Shown piece after piece: positions 16,124 through 25,265 of a stretch of DNA of 64,000 nt. Location of the stretch: the NCBI GenBank assembly GCA_026014745.1, contig JAOZHS010000003.1:470646-534645 (forward strand). The letters run 5' to 3'. Within the stretch, counting starts at the first letter, position 1. Every line of letters starts with the position of its first letter. A program made the position numbers and the translations under genes. Origin of the DNA: Candidatus Bathyarchaeota archaeon (GTDB lineage: Archaea > Thermoproteota > Bathyarchaeia > Bathyarchaeales > Bathycorpusculaceae). Below the pieces are notes generated by a model. That model made no database searches. It saw nothing but the letters and a program-made list of their open reading frames with translations, and was not told the origin of the DNA.

Positions 16124-17191
16124 ATGGCAAATCGGGCAGCATTGGTTTTAGCAGGTGGAAAAGCCCGCAGGTTCCAGTCGGGAGCAGACAACTGGGAAGA
16201 TAAAGCAGTCGCATTGCTTGAAGGAAAACCGCTCTTAGTCCACGTTATCCAAGGCGTCAACTCAGTTGTAGATGAGGTTTTAGTATGCGTTAACGACCCC
16301 GAACGTGGATACCGCTACAGAAGAATCTTAGAGGCATACGGCATCCCCAACGCAAAAATTGTCGTTGACTCCGTCGAGGTACCAATGAAGGGTCCCAACC
16401 TCGCCATCATGTCAGGATTAAAAGCCACCCAAGCCGACCAGTGCGTAACCGTACCATGCGATATGCCCTACCTAAACCCGAAAGTCGCAGCGTACCTTTT
16501 AGACCAAGCAACCGACGCAGAAGTGACAGTTCCCATGTGGCCCAACGGCAACCTCGAAACCCTCCTTATGGCGCTACAAAGAGTGCCAACGCTGGAAATC
16601 ACCCAAACCCTCCTAACACTGAAACGTCCCCGCGCCGATGATATCCCCCGCGCCGCCTCCAAAACTCACCTCATATCACCCCTAAAAGAAATCCGAAACC
16701 TTGACCCCCAACTTCAAAGCTTCATCAACATCAACTCAAAAAAAGAACTCAAAACACTCCCCACCCGCTCCATCCAAGGACCCGCCACCCAAGACATCCA
16801 ACTAACCCCCGGTACACCCGCCTCCGACGACTTAAAGAGGCTCCGATACGCCGCCCAGATGATGGAAGAATGCAATTTTGGTGTGGCAAAAGAGTTGTTT
16901 GGTGCTTGCGCGGCAGATTTTGAAGGGCGTGGCAGGTTCTTTTGGGCGGGTGTAGCAGAAGAGCAACGCGGAGAGGCATTATCGAAAATGCAGATTGAGG
17001 GAAAAAACCTCAAGGTTGAAGCGGCGTTTTTTGCGGCATCTAAGATTTACCGACAGGAAGCCAAGCTCTACAGCGACTGTGGCGTTTCGCATTTAGAGGG
17101 GCGCGCGTTGGCGGATAAGGTCTGGTGTGACACTTGGACTCAGGGAAAAACAGGGCAGATTAGACGATGGACCCATAAAAGTGAAAACTAA
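16124..17191 (+). CDS. mobA: MobA-like nucleotidyltransferase with extra C-terminal helical domain
   Basis: 355 residues. The N-terminal half is a MobA-type nucleotidyltransferase: LVLAGGKARRF (about 7-17), DKAVALLEGKPLL, and the metal-binding PCDMPY (about 110). It transfers GMP from GTP to molybdopterin. The last about 120 residues form an Ala-rich helical extension (MMEECNFGVAKELF, FWAGVAEEQRGEAL) like TPR/MIT-type helices, which standard MobA (about 190-200 aa) lacks. It ends head-to-head over the fdhD 3' end, with 4-base overlap. Confidence 0.88.
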   Translation: MANRAALVLAGGKARRFQSGADNWEDKAVALLEGKPLLVHVIQGVNSVVDEVLVCVNDPERGYRYRRILEAYGIPNAKIVVDSVEVPMKGPNLAIMSGLKATQADQCVTVPCDMPYLNPKVAAYLLDQATDAEVTVPMWPNGNLETLLMALQRVPTLEITQTLLTLKRPRADDIPRAASKTHLISPLKEIRNLDPQLQSFININSKKELKTLPTRSIQGPATQDIQLTPGTPASDDLKRLRYAAQMMEECNFGVAKELFGACAADFEGRGRFFWAGVAEEQRGEALSKMQIEGKNLKVEAAFFAASKIYRQEAKLYSDCGVSHLEGRALADKVWCDTWTQGKTGQIRRWTHKSEN

Positions 17192-17973
17192 AGAGTTATG
17201 CGTTGGGAGCAGGTGTAGATGTTCATGCGTCTGCCCCGCATAAACCCTACCAGTGTGATGTTGGATTTCTGGGCGGATGCAATCCCCGAGTTTAAAACCG
17301 CCGCCACCGAGGCAACAAGGGGCAACCCAACCTTAGCGGCTTTGTAAATCATGTCGCCCGGCACTCGTCCGGTGATAATCATGAAGCAGCGGCTGAAGTC
17401 CTCATGGTTTAGCGACGCCTCGCCAATTACCTTATCCACAGTGTTGTGTCGTCCCACGTCCTCGCTGAAAGCAACCATTTTGCCATCCACTGTGAATATG
17501 GCAGAATCGTGAAGACCACCCGTTTCCTTAAATCCCTTGGCGGAGGCGTTCATTTGAGCCAACGCATCAAGAAGAGTTTGGGCTTTAATTTGTAGGTCGG
17601 AGTTGACGACACGGATTTTTTCGTCGTGCTGATAAGCGGAGGTGGAGGCTTTGATGAGGGGGATGATGCGCGTGCTGCGTCGGCGTTGTTTCATGCGTTC
17701 CTCCAAGTCCACGTTGTGTTTGAGGGTGAGGTGGCATTTGTGGGCATGGGTATCGGAGGTTACGGATTCGATTTCGTCCACGGAGTACAGAATTTCTTCG
17801 GCAAGCAGGTACCCTACGGCTAACTCCTTAAACTGCATAGGCGAACACCATATCACAAAGGTGTAGTCGCCGTTTAGGCTGATTTGCAGGGGCACTTCTT
17901 CGGCTACGCAATCGGTGGTATGTTCTGATGTGCCGCTGGATAAGTCAAGCCTCACCATGTCAACTCGACGCAT
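17188..17973 (-). CDS. fdhD: FdhD-like sulfurtransferase lacking the CxxC motif
   Basis: About 261 residues from ATG 17973; the frame is open to 18051. FdhD carries sulfur from a cysteine desulfurase to the Mo/W cofactor of formate dehydrogenase-type enzymes and is needed for their activity. Conserved blocks: EEVPLQISLNG, KELAVGYLLAEEI, TGGLHDSAIF, AFSEDVGRHNTVDK and ITGRVPGDM. The loop that holds Cys-x-x-Cys in E. coli FdhD reads KASTSAYQHDEK here, with no Cys. It may bind cofactor without sulfur transfer, or use another residue. Convergent with mobA, and upstream of fwdC on the same strand. Confidence 0.9.
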   Translation of the reverse strand: MRRVDMVRLDLSSGTSEHTTDCVAEEVPLQISLNGDYTFVIWCSPMQFKELAVGYLLAEEILYSVDEIESVTSDTHAHKCHLTLKHNVDLEERMKQRRRSTRIIPLIKASTSAYQHDEKIRVVNSDLQIKAQTLLDALAQMNASAKGFKETGGLHDSAIFTVDGKMVAFSEDVGRHNTVDKVIGEASLNHEDFSRCFMIITGRVPGDMIYKAAKVGLPLVASVAAVLNSGIASAQKSNITLVGFMRGRRMNIYTCSQRITL

Positions 17974-18103
17974 AACACATTTCCTGCTTTTACTTGTGTT
18001 TTGACCCCTGCGGAGTTCATAAGTGCTTCGCTGCAATACAGGGCTAAACACGTTAGAAGATAAGCTGTAGAATAAAAGAAAAAGTAAAATGGAAAACGAG
18101 AAA

Positions 18104-18913
18104 CTAGAGGTATTTCTCGTAAAATTTCATGTGTGGGTTACTGGCTTTGGAGACGAAAACTTTGCCCGTCCCATGCTCAGAGAGGTCGCCGAGAAACACA
18201 TAGAAAGGCCCTGCAACGTTGGTTTCAGCATCAACTTTGACTTTGGGTTTCACGCTGTCGATTGTGAAGGAGGGCAAGATTTCCATTTTTCCAGCGATAA
18301 CGATTTTGCCGCCAGTCATACATGCGCCTGCACGGACATCAGCCTCTTTCTCAATATAGATCGCGCCGTCGCTCATGTGATAGCCTAGGAATCTGCCTGC
18401 GGAGCCTTTGACTTTGATTATACCACCTTTGAGGTAGCAACCGACGTCTGTGCCAACATTGCCATCTACGGTGATTAATCCGCCTTTCATGCCTAAGTCG
18501 TTGCCTCGATAAGGTGAAGCGGTGTAGTCGCCAGCGTCGCCGTGGACTTCGATAGTGCCTTTCTTCATTTCGCTGCCGGTCCAGCCGCCTGCGTTTCCGT
18601 TGACGGTGATTTTGCCGCCAGCCATCTTTTCGCCAGTGTGCATGCCAATGTTGCCGTTAACGACGATTTCGCCGCTTGTCATGCATTGTCCAACGCGTTT
18701 TACTTTGCTAAAGTCGCCGTTTAGGGTGATGTTGGGGGTTGCCTCGGGGCTTTCTTCGATTTTGAAGAGGTCACCTAAGGTGAGGTTGCGGTTTCCTTCG
18801 GTGAGGGGCATCTTGGCGATTTCTGCTACGCTTTTTCCTGCAAAGCTTTCGGGTGTAATGCAGGGGGCTTGGATGGGAACATCGAATGATCGAAGAGGGG
18901 TTAGGGTTATCAT
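18104..18913 (-). CDS. fwdC: Formylmethanofuran dehydrogenase subunit C
   Basis: 269 residues forming a left-turning beta-helix of GxGxxxG-type repeats, visible as NGDFSKVKRVGQCMTSGEI, NGNIGMHTGEKMAGG, NGNAGGWTGSEMKKG, HGDAGDYTASPYRGND, GNVGTDVG and GSAGRFLGYHMS. FwdC binds the A and B subunits in the complex. It is the last gene of the fwdDBAC operon, 2 bases after fwdA. The complex reduces CO2 to formylmethanofuran (or works in reverse). Confidence 0.95.
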   Translation of the reverse strand: MITLTPLRSFDVPIQAPCITPESFAGKSVAEIAKMPLTEGNRNLTLGDLFKIEESPEATPNITLNGDFSKVKRVGQCMTSGEIVVNGNIGMHTGEKMAGGKITVNGNAGGWTGSEMKKGTIEVHGDAGDYTASPYRGNDLGMKGGLITVDGNVGTDVGCYLKGGIIKVKGSAGRFLGYHMSDGAIYIEKEADVRAGACMTGGKIVIAGKMEILPSFTIDSVKPKVKVDAETNVAGPFYVFLGDLSEHGTGKVFVSKASNPHMKFYEKYL

Positions 18914-18915
18914 GT

Positions 18916-20616
18916 TTATACACTTGCCTTTATGCTTAGTCTATCTGAAACCTTAACATAGTGATCTGTAACGGGGTAGTTTTCGTATTCGATAGTCCAG
19001 TATTCTTTGAATCTGCGTTTCATCTCGTCGTCGATTTTGCAGGGGTCTTTGGTTTGGCTGTCAACCCAGATGGTTCGTCCTGGAACTTGGCTGTTAACGA
19101 TTTGACCATCCTTAACTACAATTACGCCGTCTTTGATTGTGTAGTCCGCGTTTGCGAAGGCTTTGCGTGCAGTTCGGAATTTCTGGGCGATGTCTAAGGT
19201 TTCGGGATTAATGTTAAAGATGGCGACGTCTGCGTCTGCGCCTACGCCGAGGTTCCCCTTGTTGGGCAGTCCTAAGGCTTTGGCGGTTCCCGCACGGGTC
19301 ATAATCGCGATTTCGTAGAGCGAAAGTTCGCGGTCGATTGTTGGGAGTAGACTCTTTCTGCGGGCGCTCTTGTGGCACTTCTTGAGGGTTGCTTCACGTG
19401 CTTTCTTGCTGTAGAGCCAAGCCAGCACTTTGGGGTAATCGTAGAAGGGTCCGCCGTTGGGGTGGTCTGTGGTCATGAAGATTTTCCAGGGGTCCTTGAT
19501 GAGCAAAGCGATTTCTAAGCCGATAGACCACTGTAGGGCGTTAACGGGGCTGTTTTTCTTGTAGTGGAAAGGTATGATGCCGCCGCTGCTTTCGGTTTCA
19601 ACATCGCTGTTGACCCATTTGTTGTGGCCGCCGAGTTCATAGAGTGAGAATTCGAAGGGACCATCAGCGGTCATGGTTGTTGTGTCGCTAAACGTGACTT
19701 GGCCCATGTCGAGAGTCATGTGGTTGTGGGCATTCATGTATTTGGCGATTTCTTCTGCGCCAGATTTGAATTTCCCCCAGTTTTCGCCTTTGAAGCTGCC
19801 GAATTGAACGTGGGTGATGTGGCAGACTGGTTTTCCGTCAGTACACAAGTCTTCGAGCGCCGCCATGGTGTCAAGGGTGGTTTGGTAGTTACCGGGGACT
19901 CCCAGGTTGTTTGTGTGTAGGTGAATCGTGTGGGGCATGTTGAGTTTCTTGTTAACTTTGATTAAGCCACGCATAATTTCGCGTGGCGTAATGCCGAAGT
20001 TTGGAACTTGGTCATCGATACTGTGGACGTTGTGTCCAAAGCCCCAAGCTTCTAAGCCGCCTGGGTTAACAACTTTGATAGCATACCCTTTAGAAGAGTG
20101 CATTAACCATGCAACGAGGCGGGCGCATTCGTCTATGTCGCCTTTGGCGAGGTTTTCGAGGACAAACCACCAGTCGCCTGTCAACACGTAAGTTGCCTTG
20201 TCCATTAGGGGTATGTCGTTTAATTCTTCATGAGCATGTTTAGCTTTGAGGGGAGCGATGGAGCCGTTGAAGACTGAGGTGTAACCCATCTCTGAGTAAC
20301 GGTAACCTGTAACGAAAGTGGATGGAATCGAGTAGCCTGTTCCTGCGCGGGTGATGGCTGTTTTGCGGACGGGGTCTTTGTAGTGGTCTTCGGGGCGAAT
20401 CATGCGACCCATGTTGACTTCTGCGCCGGCAACGTGACTGTGAATGTCTACGCCTCCAGCCATAACAGTTTTGCCCGTTGCGTCGATGATTTGGGCTTTC
20501 TTTTCGTTGACTTTCTCAACGATTTTGCCATCTTTTATGGCTATATCCATTTTTTCGCAGTTAATTCTGTGTAGGGGGTCTACTACAAAGCCGTTTTTGA
20601 TTAGTATTTCAGTCAT
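18916..20616 (-). CDS. fwdA: Formylmethanofuran dehydrogenase subunit A (amidohydrolase)
   Basis: 566 residues, amidohydrolase fold. The metal ligands include GGVDIHSHVAGAEVNMGRM (H-x-H near residue 57). HLHTNNLG (about 225) and CHITHVQFGSF (about 258) supply further His, and TTDHPNGGPFYDYP (about 395) the Asp. It condenses formate, delivered by an internal tunnel from subunit B, with methanofuran to give formylmethanofuran. It adjoins fwdB directly (20616/20617), typical of co-translated subunits. Confidence 0.96.
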   Translation of the reverse strand: MTEILIKNGFVVDPLHRINCEKMDIAIKDGKIVEKVNEKKAQIIDATGKTVMAGGVDIHSHVAGAEVNMGRMIRPEDHYKDPVRKTAITRAGTGYSIPSTFVTGYRYSEMGYTSVFNGSIAPLKAKHAHEELNDIPLMDKATYVLTGDWWFVLENLAKGDIDECARLVAWLMHSSKGYAIKVVNPGGLEAWGFGHNVHSIDDQVPNFGITPREIMRGLIKVNKKLNMPHTIHLHTNNLGVPGNYQTTLDTMAALEDLCTDGKPVCHITHVQFGSFKGENWGKFKSGAEEIAKYMNAHNHMTLDMGQVTFSDTTTMTADGPFEFSLYELGGHNKWVNSDVETESSGGIIPFHYKKNSPVNALQWSIGLEIALLIKDPWKIFMTTDHPNGGPFYDYPKVLAWLYSKKAREATLKKCHKSARRKSLLPTIDRELSLYEIAIMTRAGTAKALGLPNKGNLGVGADADVAIFNINPETLDIAQKFRTARKAFANADYTIKDGVIVVKDGQIVNSQVPGRTIWVDSQTKDPCKIDDEMKRRFKEYWTIEYENYPVTDHYVKVSDRLSIKASV

Positions 20617-22179
20617 TTAAGCGGCCTCCTTCTTTTTTCGTACTGCTTTTTTAGGTTTAGCTGGAATAGGGCAATAAGGCTCTTCGGTCTCTTTGTGAGC
20701 GATTTTGACTTCAGCCTGTTCGACGGTTTCTCCGCGTTTAACTTTGATTTCGCGGACTTCTGCAAGTATTCGGTTCAAGAGTTGCTCGTCGGTTAAGACT
20801 CCTGGGGGTGGTTCGACTACTTTTTTGAGGGTGATTGGAACGGAGTCCATGCGGTATGCGGTGCCTGCATATTCTATGCCGCACCATTGAGTTGGGAATA
20901 CTACGTCGCCGAGTCTTGATATGGCGTTCATGTCGGGGTTGATGGTGATGAGGGGGTGTTTTAGCATGTTTTTCATGGCAACTGCGGGGAAGTGCGCGCC
21001 GGGGTCTGCAGAGATTACTAGTGTGGCGTCGTTGTCGCCGCGTCTTAGCAGGTCCATAGCGGTGTTTTCGCCGGGGTTATATTGCGGGTAACCTTGCGAG
21101 AAGTCGATGGCATAGGGGTAACCTGTCTGCCAAGCAAAAACGGTGTTGGCGCCGGTAACGTTGAAGTGTCCTCTCATGGGCGAAATTATGAATTTGGTTT
21201 TTCTGTTTAGGTCACGTGCAAGTGCGATGGCGATTTCGATGTTTCGGAAGCGACCTAAACTTTGAGTCATACCGAGCCCAAAGTAGATGACTCCGAATTG
21301 GCAGTTTACCATGGCATCGCCGACTTCTTTTAGGTAATCAACAGGGATGCCGCCGACTTTTTCAACATCTAAGTCTATGTCGTTAACAATACAGCGTAAC
21401 GCTTCAATCACATCATAGTCACGGTTGGGTTCAATCTGCAAGAAGTAATCTGCTGCCTCTGCGGTCATGGTTTTTCTTACGTCGACCACAATCATTTTGC
21501 GCCCTTCTTTGTTGAGGGTCTGTGGCGGAGGATTTACAGTGTACTTCTCGGCACGCGGTGGTGCGCGGTATTGACCTAGACGTTTTGAGATAGCGTCAAA
21601 TTTTTTCTGGCCTGATTGCGCCTTTAGTTTCTGCATATAGCTGGTCCATTCGCTTTCTTCAAAGCGACCATCAGTGAAGGCTGTGTAACGTTCAACGTGA
21701 CGAGGGTGACTGGTCCAAGGGTTGCATGCCCAGTAGATAATTAGGTCTGCGCGGTGACGAATTTGACCCAGTGTAGCGGCAGGTATACCGATTTCCTGAG
21801 TTGCCATAACGGAAGGACCATGGCAGACGCTGCAACAGTTATCAAGGGCTGAGCCTAATTCTTCTGCTAATTCTACGCCGATACGTTGTGCCTCGCCGAC
21901 GGTGCTGCTCCAGCCAAAGAGCAAGGGGTATTTGGCGTCGGTTAAGATTTGGGCTGCTTTATGGATGGCTTCATCCATTGTTACGGGTACAAGTTTGCCG
22001 TCTTTTCTTATGTGCGGCTGCAGAATGCGTTCTTCGCTTTTGTAGCCGTGAACCATCTTGGCTTCGCAAACGGCGCAACCATTCTTCATTTTTACGATTT
22101 CATTGTTTTCGACAGTTACCTCTAAGTCATCGCAGAGGCAACCGCATATGGGACAAACAACGTTTTGTATTTCGGTCAT
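20617..22179 (-). CDS. fwdB: Formylmethanofuran dehydrogenase subunit B (Mo/W catalytic subunit)
   Basis: 520 residues of the molybdopterin oxidoreductase family. The [4Fe-4S] cluster Cys are in CPICGCLCDD and NGCAVCEAKM (residues about 10-42). The active-site Cys is in CCSVCHGPSVMATQE (about 118-122), so it is a cysteine, not selenocysteine, form. It reduces CO2 to formate at a Mo/W bis-MGD site. The C-terminus ends with a Lys/Arg/Ala-rich tail. The start overlaps the fwdD stop by ATGA. No ferredoxin-like F/G subunits are in the window. Confidence 0.96.
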   Translation of the reverse strand: MTEIQNVVCPICGCLCDDLEVTVENNEIVKMKNGCAVCEAKMVHGYKSEERILQPHIRKDGKLVPVTMDEAIHKAAQILTDAKYPLLFGWSSTVGEAQRIGVELAEELGSALDNCCSVCHGPSVMATQEIGIPAATLGQIRHRADLIIYWACNPWTSHPRHVERYTAFTDGRFEESEWTSYMQKLKAQSGQKKFDAISKRLGQYRAPPRAEKYTVNPPPQTLNKEGRKMIVVDVRKTMTAEAADYFLQIEPNRDYDVIEALRCIVNDIDLDVEKVGGIPVDYLKEVGDAMVNCQFGVIYFGLGMTQSLGRFRNIEIAIALARDLNRKTKFIISPMRGHFNVTGANTVFAWQTGYPYAIDFSQGYPQYNPGENTAMDLLRRGDNDATLVISADPGAHFPAVAMKNMLKHPLITINPDMNAISRLGDVVFPTQWCGIEYAGTAYRMDSVPITLKKVVEPPPGVLTDEQLLNRILAEVREIKVKRGETVEQAEVKIAHKETEEPYCPIPAKPKKAVRKKKEAA

Positions 22180-22586
22180 TCACTGTTCCTCCCAAACTGT
22201 TTCATTAAGAGTTCCTCTAAGGGTAACACTTGCTCGTTTGGAGCTAATTCTATTTCAATTGGGAAGCCCTTGAATAGGGGCATACCCATGCTGTAAGTTT
22301 CATCGCCGCAGATGGCGTTTGCCCATGATCCGCATGGAATAAAAGCCATTCCAGGCATTACACCCCACTGATACTTCTGCGCTCTTAGTATTACAGAGCC
22401 ATACTTTGAGGTTACACGGACGATTGAGCCGTCTCTTGCCCCGAGCTTCATCATGTCTGATTTGTCCATGAAGCAAACTGCGCAACTTTCAAAATATTCA
22501 TCGGAGCCTTTACCGAGCTCTTTCCCCACACCCTGTTCGATTGTCCTACCGGTAATTAGAGTTACACGTAGCTTTTGCTCAACCAT
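22176..22586 (-). CDS. fwdD: Formylmethanofuran dehydrogenase subunit D
   Basis: 136 residues of the molydopterin dinucleotide-binding domain. LITGRTIEQGVGKE, GSIVRVTSKYGSV and FIPCGSWANAI are conserved blocks. It closes over the cofactor in subunit B, as a separate polypeptide of what is the C-terminal domain in other Mo/W enzymes. First gene of the fwdDBAC operon. A TATA-like TTAAATATAA is about 35 bases upstream, with a short leader. Confidence 0.93.
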   Translation of the reverse strand: MVEQKLRVTLITGRTIEQGVGKELGKGSDEYFESCAVCFMDKSDMMKLGARDGSIVRVTSKYGSVILRAQKYQWGVMPGMAFIPCGSWANAICGDETYSMGMPLFKGFPIEIELAPNEQVLPLEELLMKQFGRNSE

Positions 22587-22673
22587 GGTCTAAGACCTTA
22601 CCATAGAAAGGTTATTCAGTTATATTTAAGAGTAAGTTTAAAAGAAACACAAAATCCACCATTAACTCAACAC

Positions 22674-22693
22674 GATGCATTTAATAATGCATC
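22674..22693. promoter_or_regulatory. Perfect inverted repeat upstream of the fwd operon
   Basis: GATGCATT-TAAT-AATGCATC, eight-base arms around a 4-base centre, about 90 bases upstream of fwdD and about 45 bases before its TATA-like box. It also lies about 30 bases after the 22722 gene. The size fits a helix-turn-helix dimer site and could control fwd expression (inference). No second copy was seen in the window. Confidence 0.5.
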
Positions 22694-22721
22694 AGAAAAA
22701 TGGGTAAACAATAAACCAAAA

Positions 22722-23087
22722 TTACTTTAAACGACCAAATTTAGCCGTAAAAGCTGCGTTGTAGGTGCGTTTTGAGTTTTCGCCTATTTCGCGAGTGACT
22801 TTTGTGAAGACCACGTTGTGCAGACGCCGAAGATCCCCGTTCATGTCAGGGATGGTATCGTCAAACCAGCACACGACATAGTGATCCTTGCTCCCTTCGG
22901 GAGAAGACAAGTAATCAACGTCGCCCATGAGTCTAAAAAAATCCTGAACTGTTCCAGAAATCGTTGCGCCTTCTTGGGTAACATATACCTTTCGGGCTTT
23001 AACCACCACGAAGGGTTCAACCTCAGGGTTCGTATCGCGTTCTTTGAAGATACTTAAAACCGGTTTATTCCAAACAAAGTCAGGCAT
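22722..23087 (-). CDS. Conserved-looking hypothetical protein, 121 aa
   Basis: A soluble, well-balanced sequence with Trp and Tyr, no TM segment and no obvious motif. Notable parts are GDVDYLSSPEGSKDHYVVCW and NVVFTKVTREIGENSK. Same strand as the FkbM-type gene upstream (57-base gap) and the fwd operon downstream. I do not recognise it. Confidence 0.6.
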   Translation of the reverse strand: MPDFVWNKPVLSIFKERDTNPEVEPFVVVKARKVYVTQEGATISGTVQDFFRLMGDVDYLSSPEGSKDHYVVCWFDDTIPDMNGDLRRLHNVVFTKVTREIGENSKRTYNAAFTAKFGRLK

Positions 23088-23143
23088 AACGCCACCGGTC
23101 TCTATAGTACCTAAAAGGACTTCTTAGGCTTTACGGTGAAACT

Positions 23144-24100
23144 CTAGCTGCAGAAGCCCTGCTTTTCAAACAGCACATTGGGACTCATGGGATTACGTTG
23201 CAGGAGTTCTTTGAATTCCTGAAGGGACATATTTGTTGCTACAATAGGTAGCTTATAGCCGCCTTTTTTGAGTAAAGACCGAATGACCACGTTTTCTTCG
23301 ACTTTATCTTCAAACACGGCAAATTTTACTCTAAACCGATTCTTTTCTAGGACCGCAAACATTTCGTCAACTTTTTCAGGTTCAAGAAAAGGAAAACCAT
23401 AATGTAACTCCATAAGGATGCTGGATTTGCCTTTAAGAGTGTTAGTCATGCCCTTAAAAATCTCGTATTCGAAGCCCTCCACATCCATACGGATGAGGTT
23501 AGGCGGTGTTTTGTCTTTAAGGAAAGTATCCACGGTTTCCATAGGCACCTTTTCTTTACCTAGCATCACCCCGCCGACAGCTCTCTTTGTCATAGCACAC
23601 AGATTTGATTTGTCAGAAACGTAAATTTCTGAATCAGCGGTTTCGCCCCCGAAGGCATAACGGTAAGTGGAGACGTTTTTGAGTTGGTTAAGGTGAACAT
23701 TAGTTTTGAGCATTCTAAAGTTACGGCTTACTGGTTCAACGGCGTAGATTTTTCCAGTTTGCCCAACCAGTTGTGATTCAACTAGAACATAGTAACCGAT
23801 ATTAGCGCCTATGTCAAGCACCGTATCGCCTTTCTTGAGTATGGACGAGTTAAGCAAATAGTCTGTGCAAAGGGGTTCTCTTTTTTTGTATTCGTAAAGG
23901 TCTTGGTGGATGGCGCCCTGTCGGGGAAGCAGTAACATCTTGGAGTTATTAACTTCCACGATGGCACTTTCGGGGAACCATTTAAGGTTATGCAGATGTT
24001 CTTTGGCTTGCTGCATTACGATGGCCAACAACATAGAAGTAGTTTCGGAGTAACCGTTTGTCTTTGCTTTTTTGAGGGTTCTATAGAATGGTACGGGCAA
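23144..24100 (-). CDS. FkbM-family methyltransferase
   Basis: 318 residues, TTG start. VLDIGANIGYYVLVESQ (about 93-110) is the SAM motif I, with YAVEPVSRNFRMLKTNVHLN following, and LIRMDVEGFEYEIFKGM (about 205-221) is the FkbM signature. The family O-methylates sugars and other small molecules. The N-terminal about 85 residues differ from typical FkbM and may recognise the substrate. Neighbours give no clue to the substrate. Confidence 0.85.
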   Translation of the reverse strand: MPVPFYRTLKKAKTNGYSETTSMLLAIVMQQAKEHLHNLKWFPESAIVEVNNSKMLLLPRQGAIHQDLYEYKKREPLCTDYLLNSSILKKGDTVLDIGANIGYYVLVESQLVGQTGKIYAVEPVSRNFRMLKTNVHLNQLKNVSTYRYAFGGETADSEIYVSDKSNLCAMTKRAVGGVMLGKEKVPMETVDTFLKDKTPPNLIRMDVEGFEYEIFKGMTNTLKGKSSILMELHYGFPFLEPEKVDEMFAVLEKNRFRVKFAVFEDKVEENVVIRSLLKKGGYKLPIVATNMSLQEFKELLQRNPMSPNVLFEKQGFCS

Positions 24101-24267
24101 CTATGATTCCCTCAACCGATAGGCATTTCTATCCATATGCAATCCCCAAAAGCTCTCCAACACCCGCTAATTTAAGGGGCAATAACGTGCATAACGTACT
24201 AACATGGGAAAAATTTGGGGAAACCCCTAAAAAGGCATGTACAAACAATGTATGAAGTGACTGGAAA

Positions 24268-25110
24268 GTGCAATCGGGCAACGAACAAGAAATATTAACC
24301 AACTTAGGACTAACTGTATCTCAAGCCAAAGTCTACCTTGCGCTTATCCGCAACGGTCCCTCAAAAGTAATGAAGCTATCCGAAGAAACAGGAATCCACA
24401 GAGCGCACCTCTATGAGATACTGCACAGTTTACAGGATAATGGTTTCATAGAAAAAAGCCTTGAACATGCAACTTTTTCGCCGGTGTCCATTAGCGAAGT
24501 AGCGCCGATTCTGGTTAATCGAAAACGCGAAGAAATAAAAACCTTAGAAGAAGAAATCAAACACATAGCCGAATACAGCCCTCAAATTAGTGAGTTAATT
24601 CAAAAACGTGATGTCGTTTTAACCTCAAACAAGAACCTCACGCTCAATAAAGTTGAAAAATTCATTGACTCGTCCATAACCCAAATGAGAACCATGCATA
24701 CATGGAAACGATTCTATCAGTCATGGCAGCACTTTGAATTACCCCTAAAAGATGCTCTGGACAGAGGCGTAAAAGCCAAACACGTGGTAGAATTTCCATC
24801 AGACATTAAGCAGGCACAGCAATTTCTTAATCAAAAACTTTTCACAAACAAAAATTTTGAATTAAGGTTCGTTCCCAAAACAGGCGGTAACTTTACCATC
24901 ATAGACCAAAAAATGCTTTTGCTACCCACCAACCTAGAGAAAGAAAAACTCGGTGAAACCCCGTTTATCTTCTCTAATTATGAAGGCTTAATCGGCTTAA
25001 TGGGCAACTACTTTGAAACCGCTTGGAACAATGGTGTCGACTTCAAAGATTACATCAAAAACCCCGAACAAACCTTGCCCAAGAATTTGGAGGCAGTTAG
25101 GAATAGCTAA
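24268..25110 (+). CDS. TrmB-family transcriptional regulator
   Basis: 280 residues from a GTG start. The N-terminal winged-helix TrmB domain (about 8-75) has LGLTVSQAKVYLALIRNG and GIHRAHLYEILHSLQDNGFI. A coiled-coil linker (about 80-110) and a C-terminal effector-like domain follow, ending with FSNYEGLIGLMGNYFETAW. Such proteins often respond to sugars in archaea. A similar protein is at 62762-63580. Upstream is a GGGG-AAA-CCCC hairpin near 24215. The adjacent secreted phosphoesterase may be a target (inference). Confidence 0.85.
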   Translation: MQSGNEQEILTNLGLTVSQAKVYLALIRNGPSKVMKLSEETGIHRAHLYEILHSLQDNGFIEKSLEHATFSPVSISEVAPILVNRKREEIKTLEEEIKHIAEYSPQISELIQKRDVVLTSNKNLTLNKVEKFIDSSITQMRTMHTWKRFYQSWQHFELPLKDALDRGVKAKHVVEFPSDIKQAQQFLNQKLFTNKNFELRFVPKTGGNFTIIDQKMLLLPTNLEKEKLGETPFIFSNYEGLIGLMGNYFETAWNNGVDFKDYIKNPEQTLPKNLEAVRNS

Positions 25111-25265
25111 TATAGGGTTAGTTGTAAAATGCGTTATAGAGGAGAGCGACAGTTCCGGAGAGCATTGGAATAATAAGCCAACGGCTTAGAGTATTTCATA
25201 CCCGACACAAATACCTAACGATAACTAATCATAAACCATGCAGATTATTTTGCACGAGCCTAATC

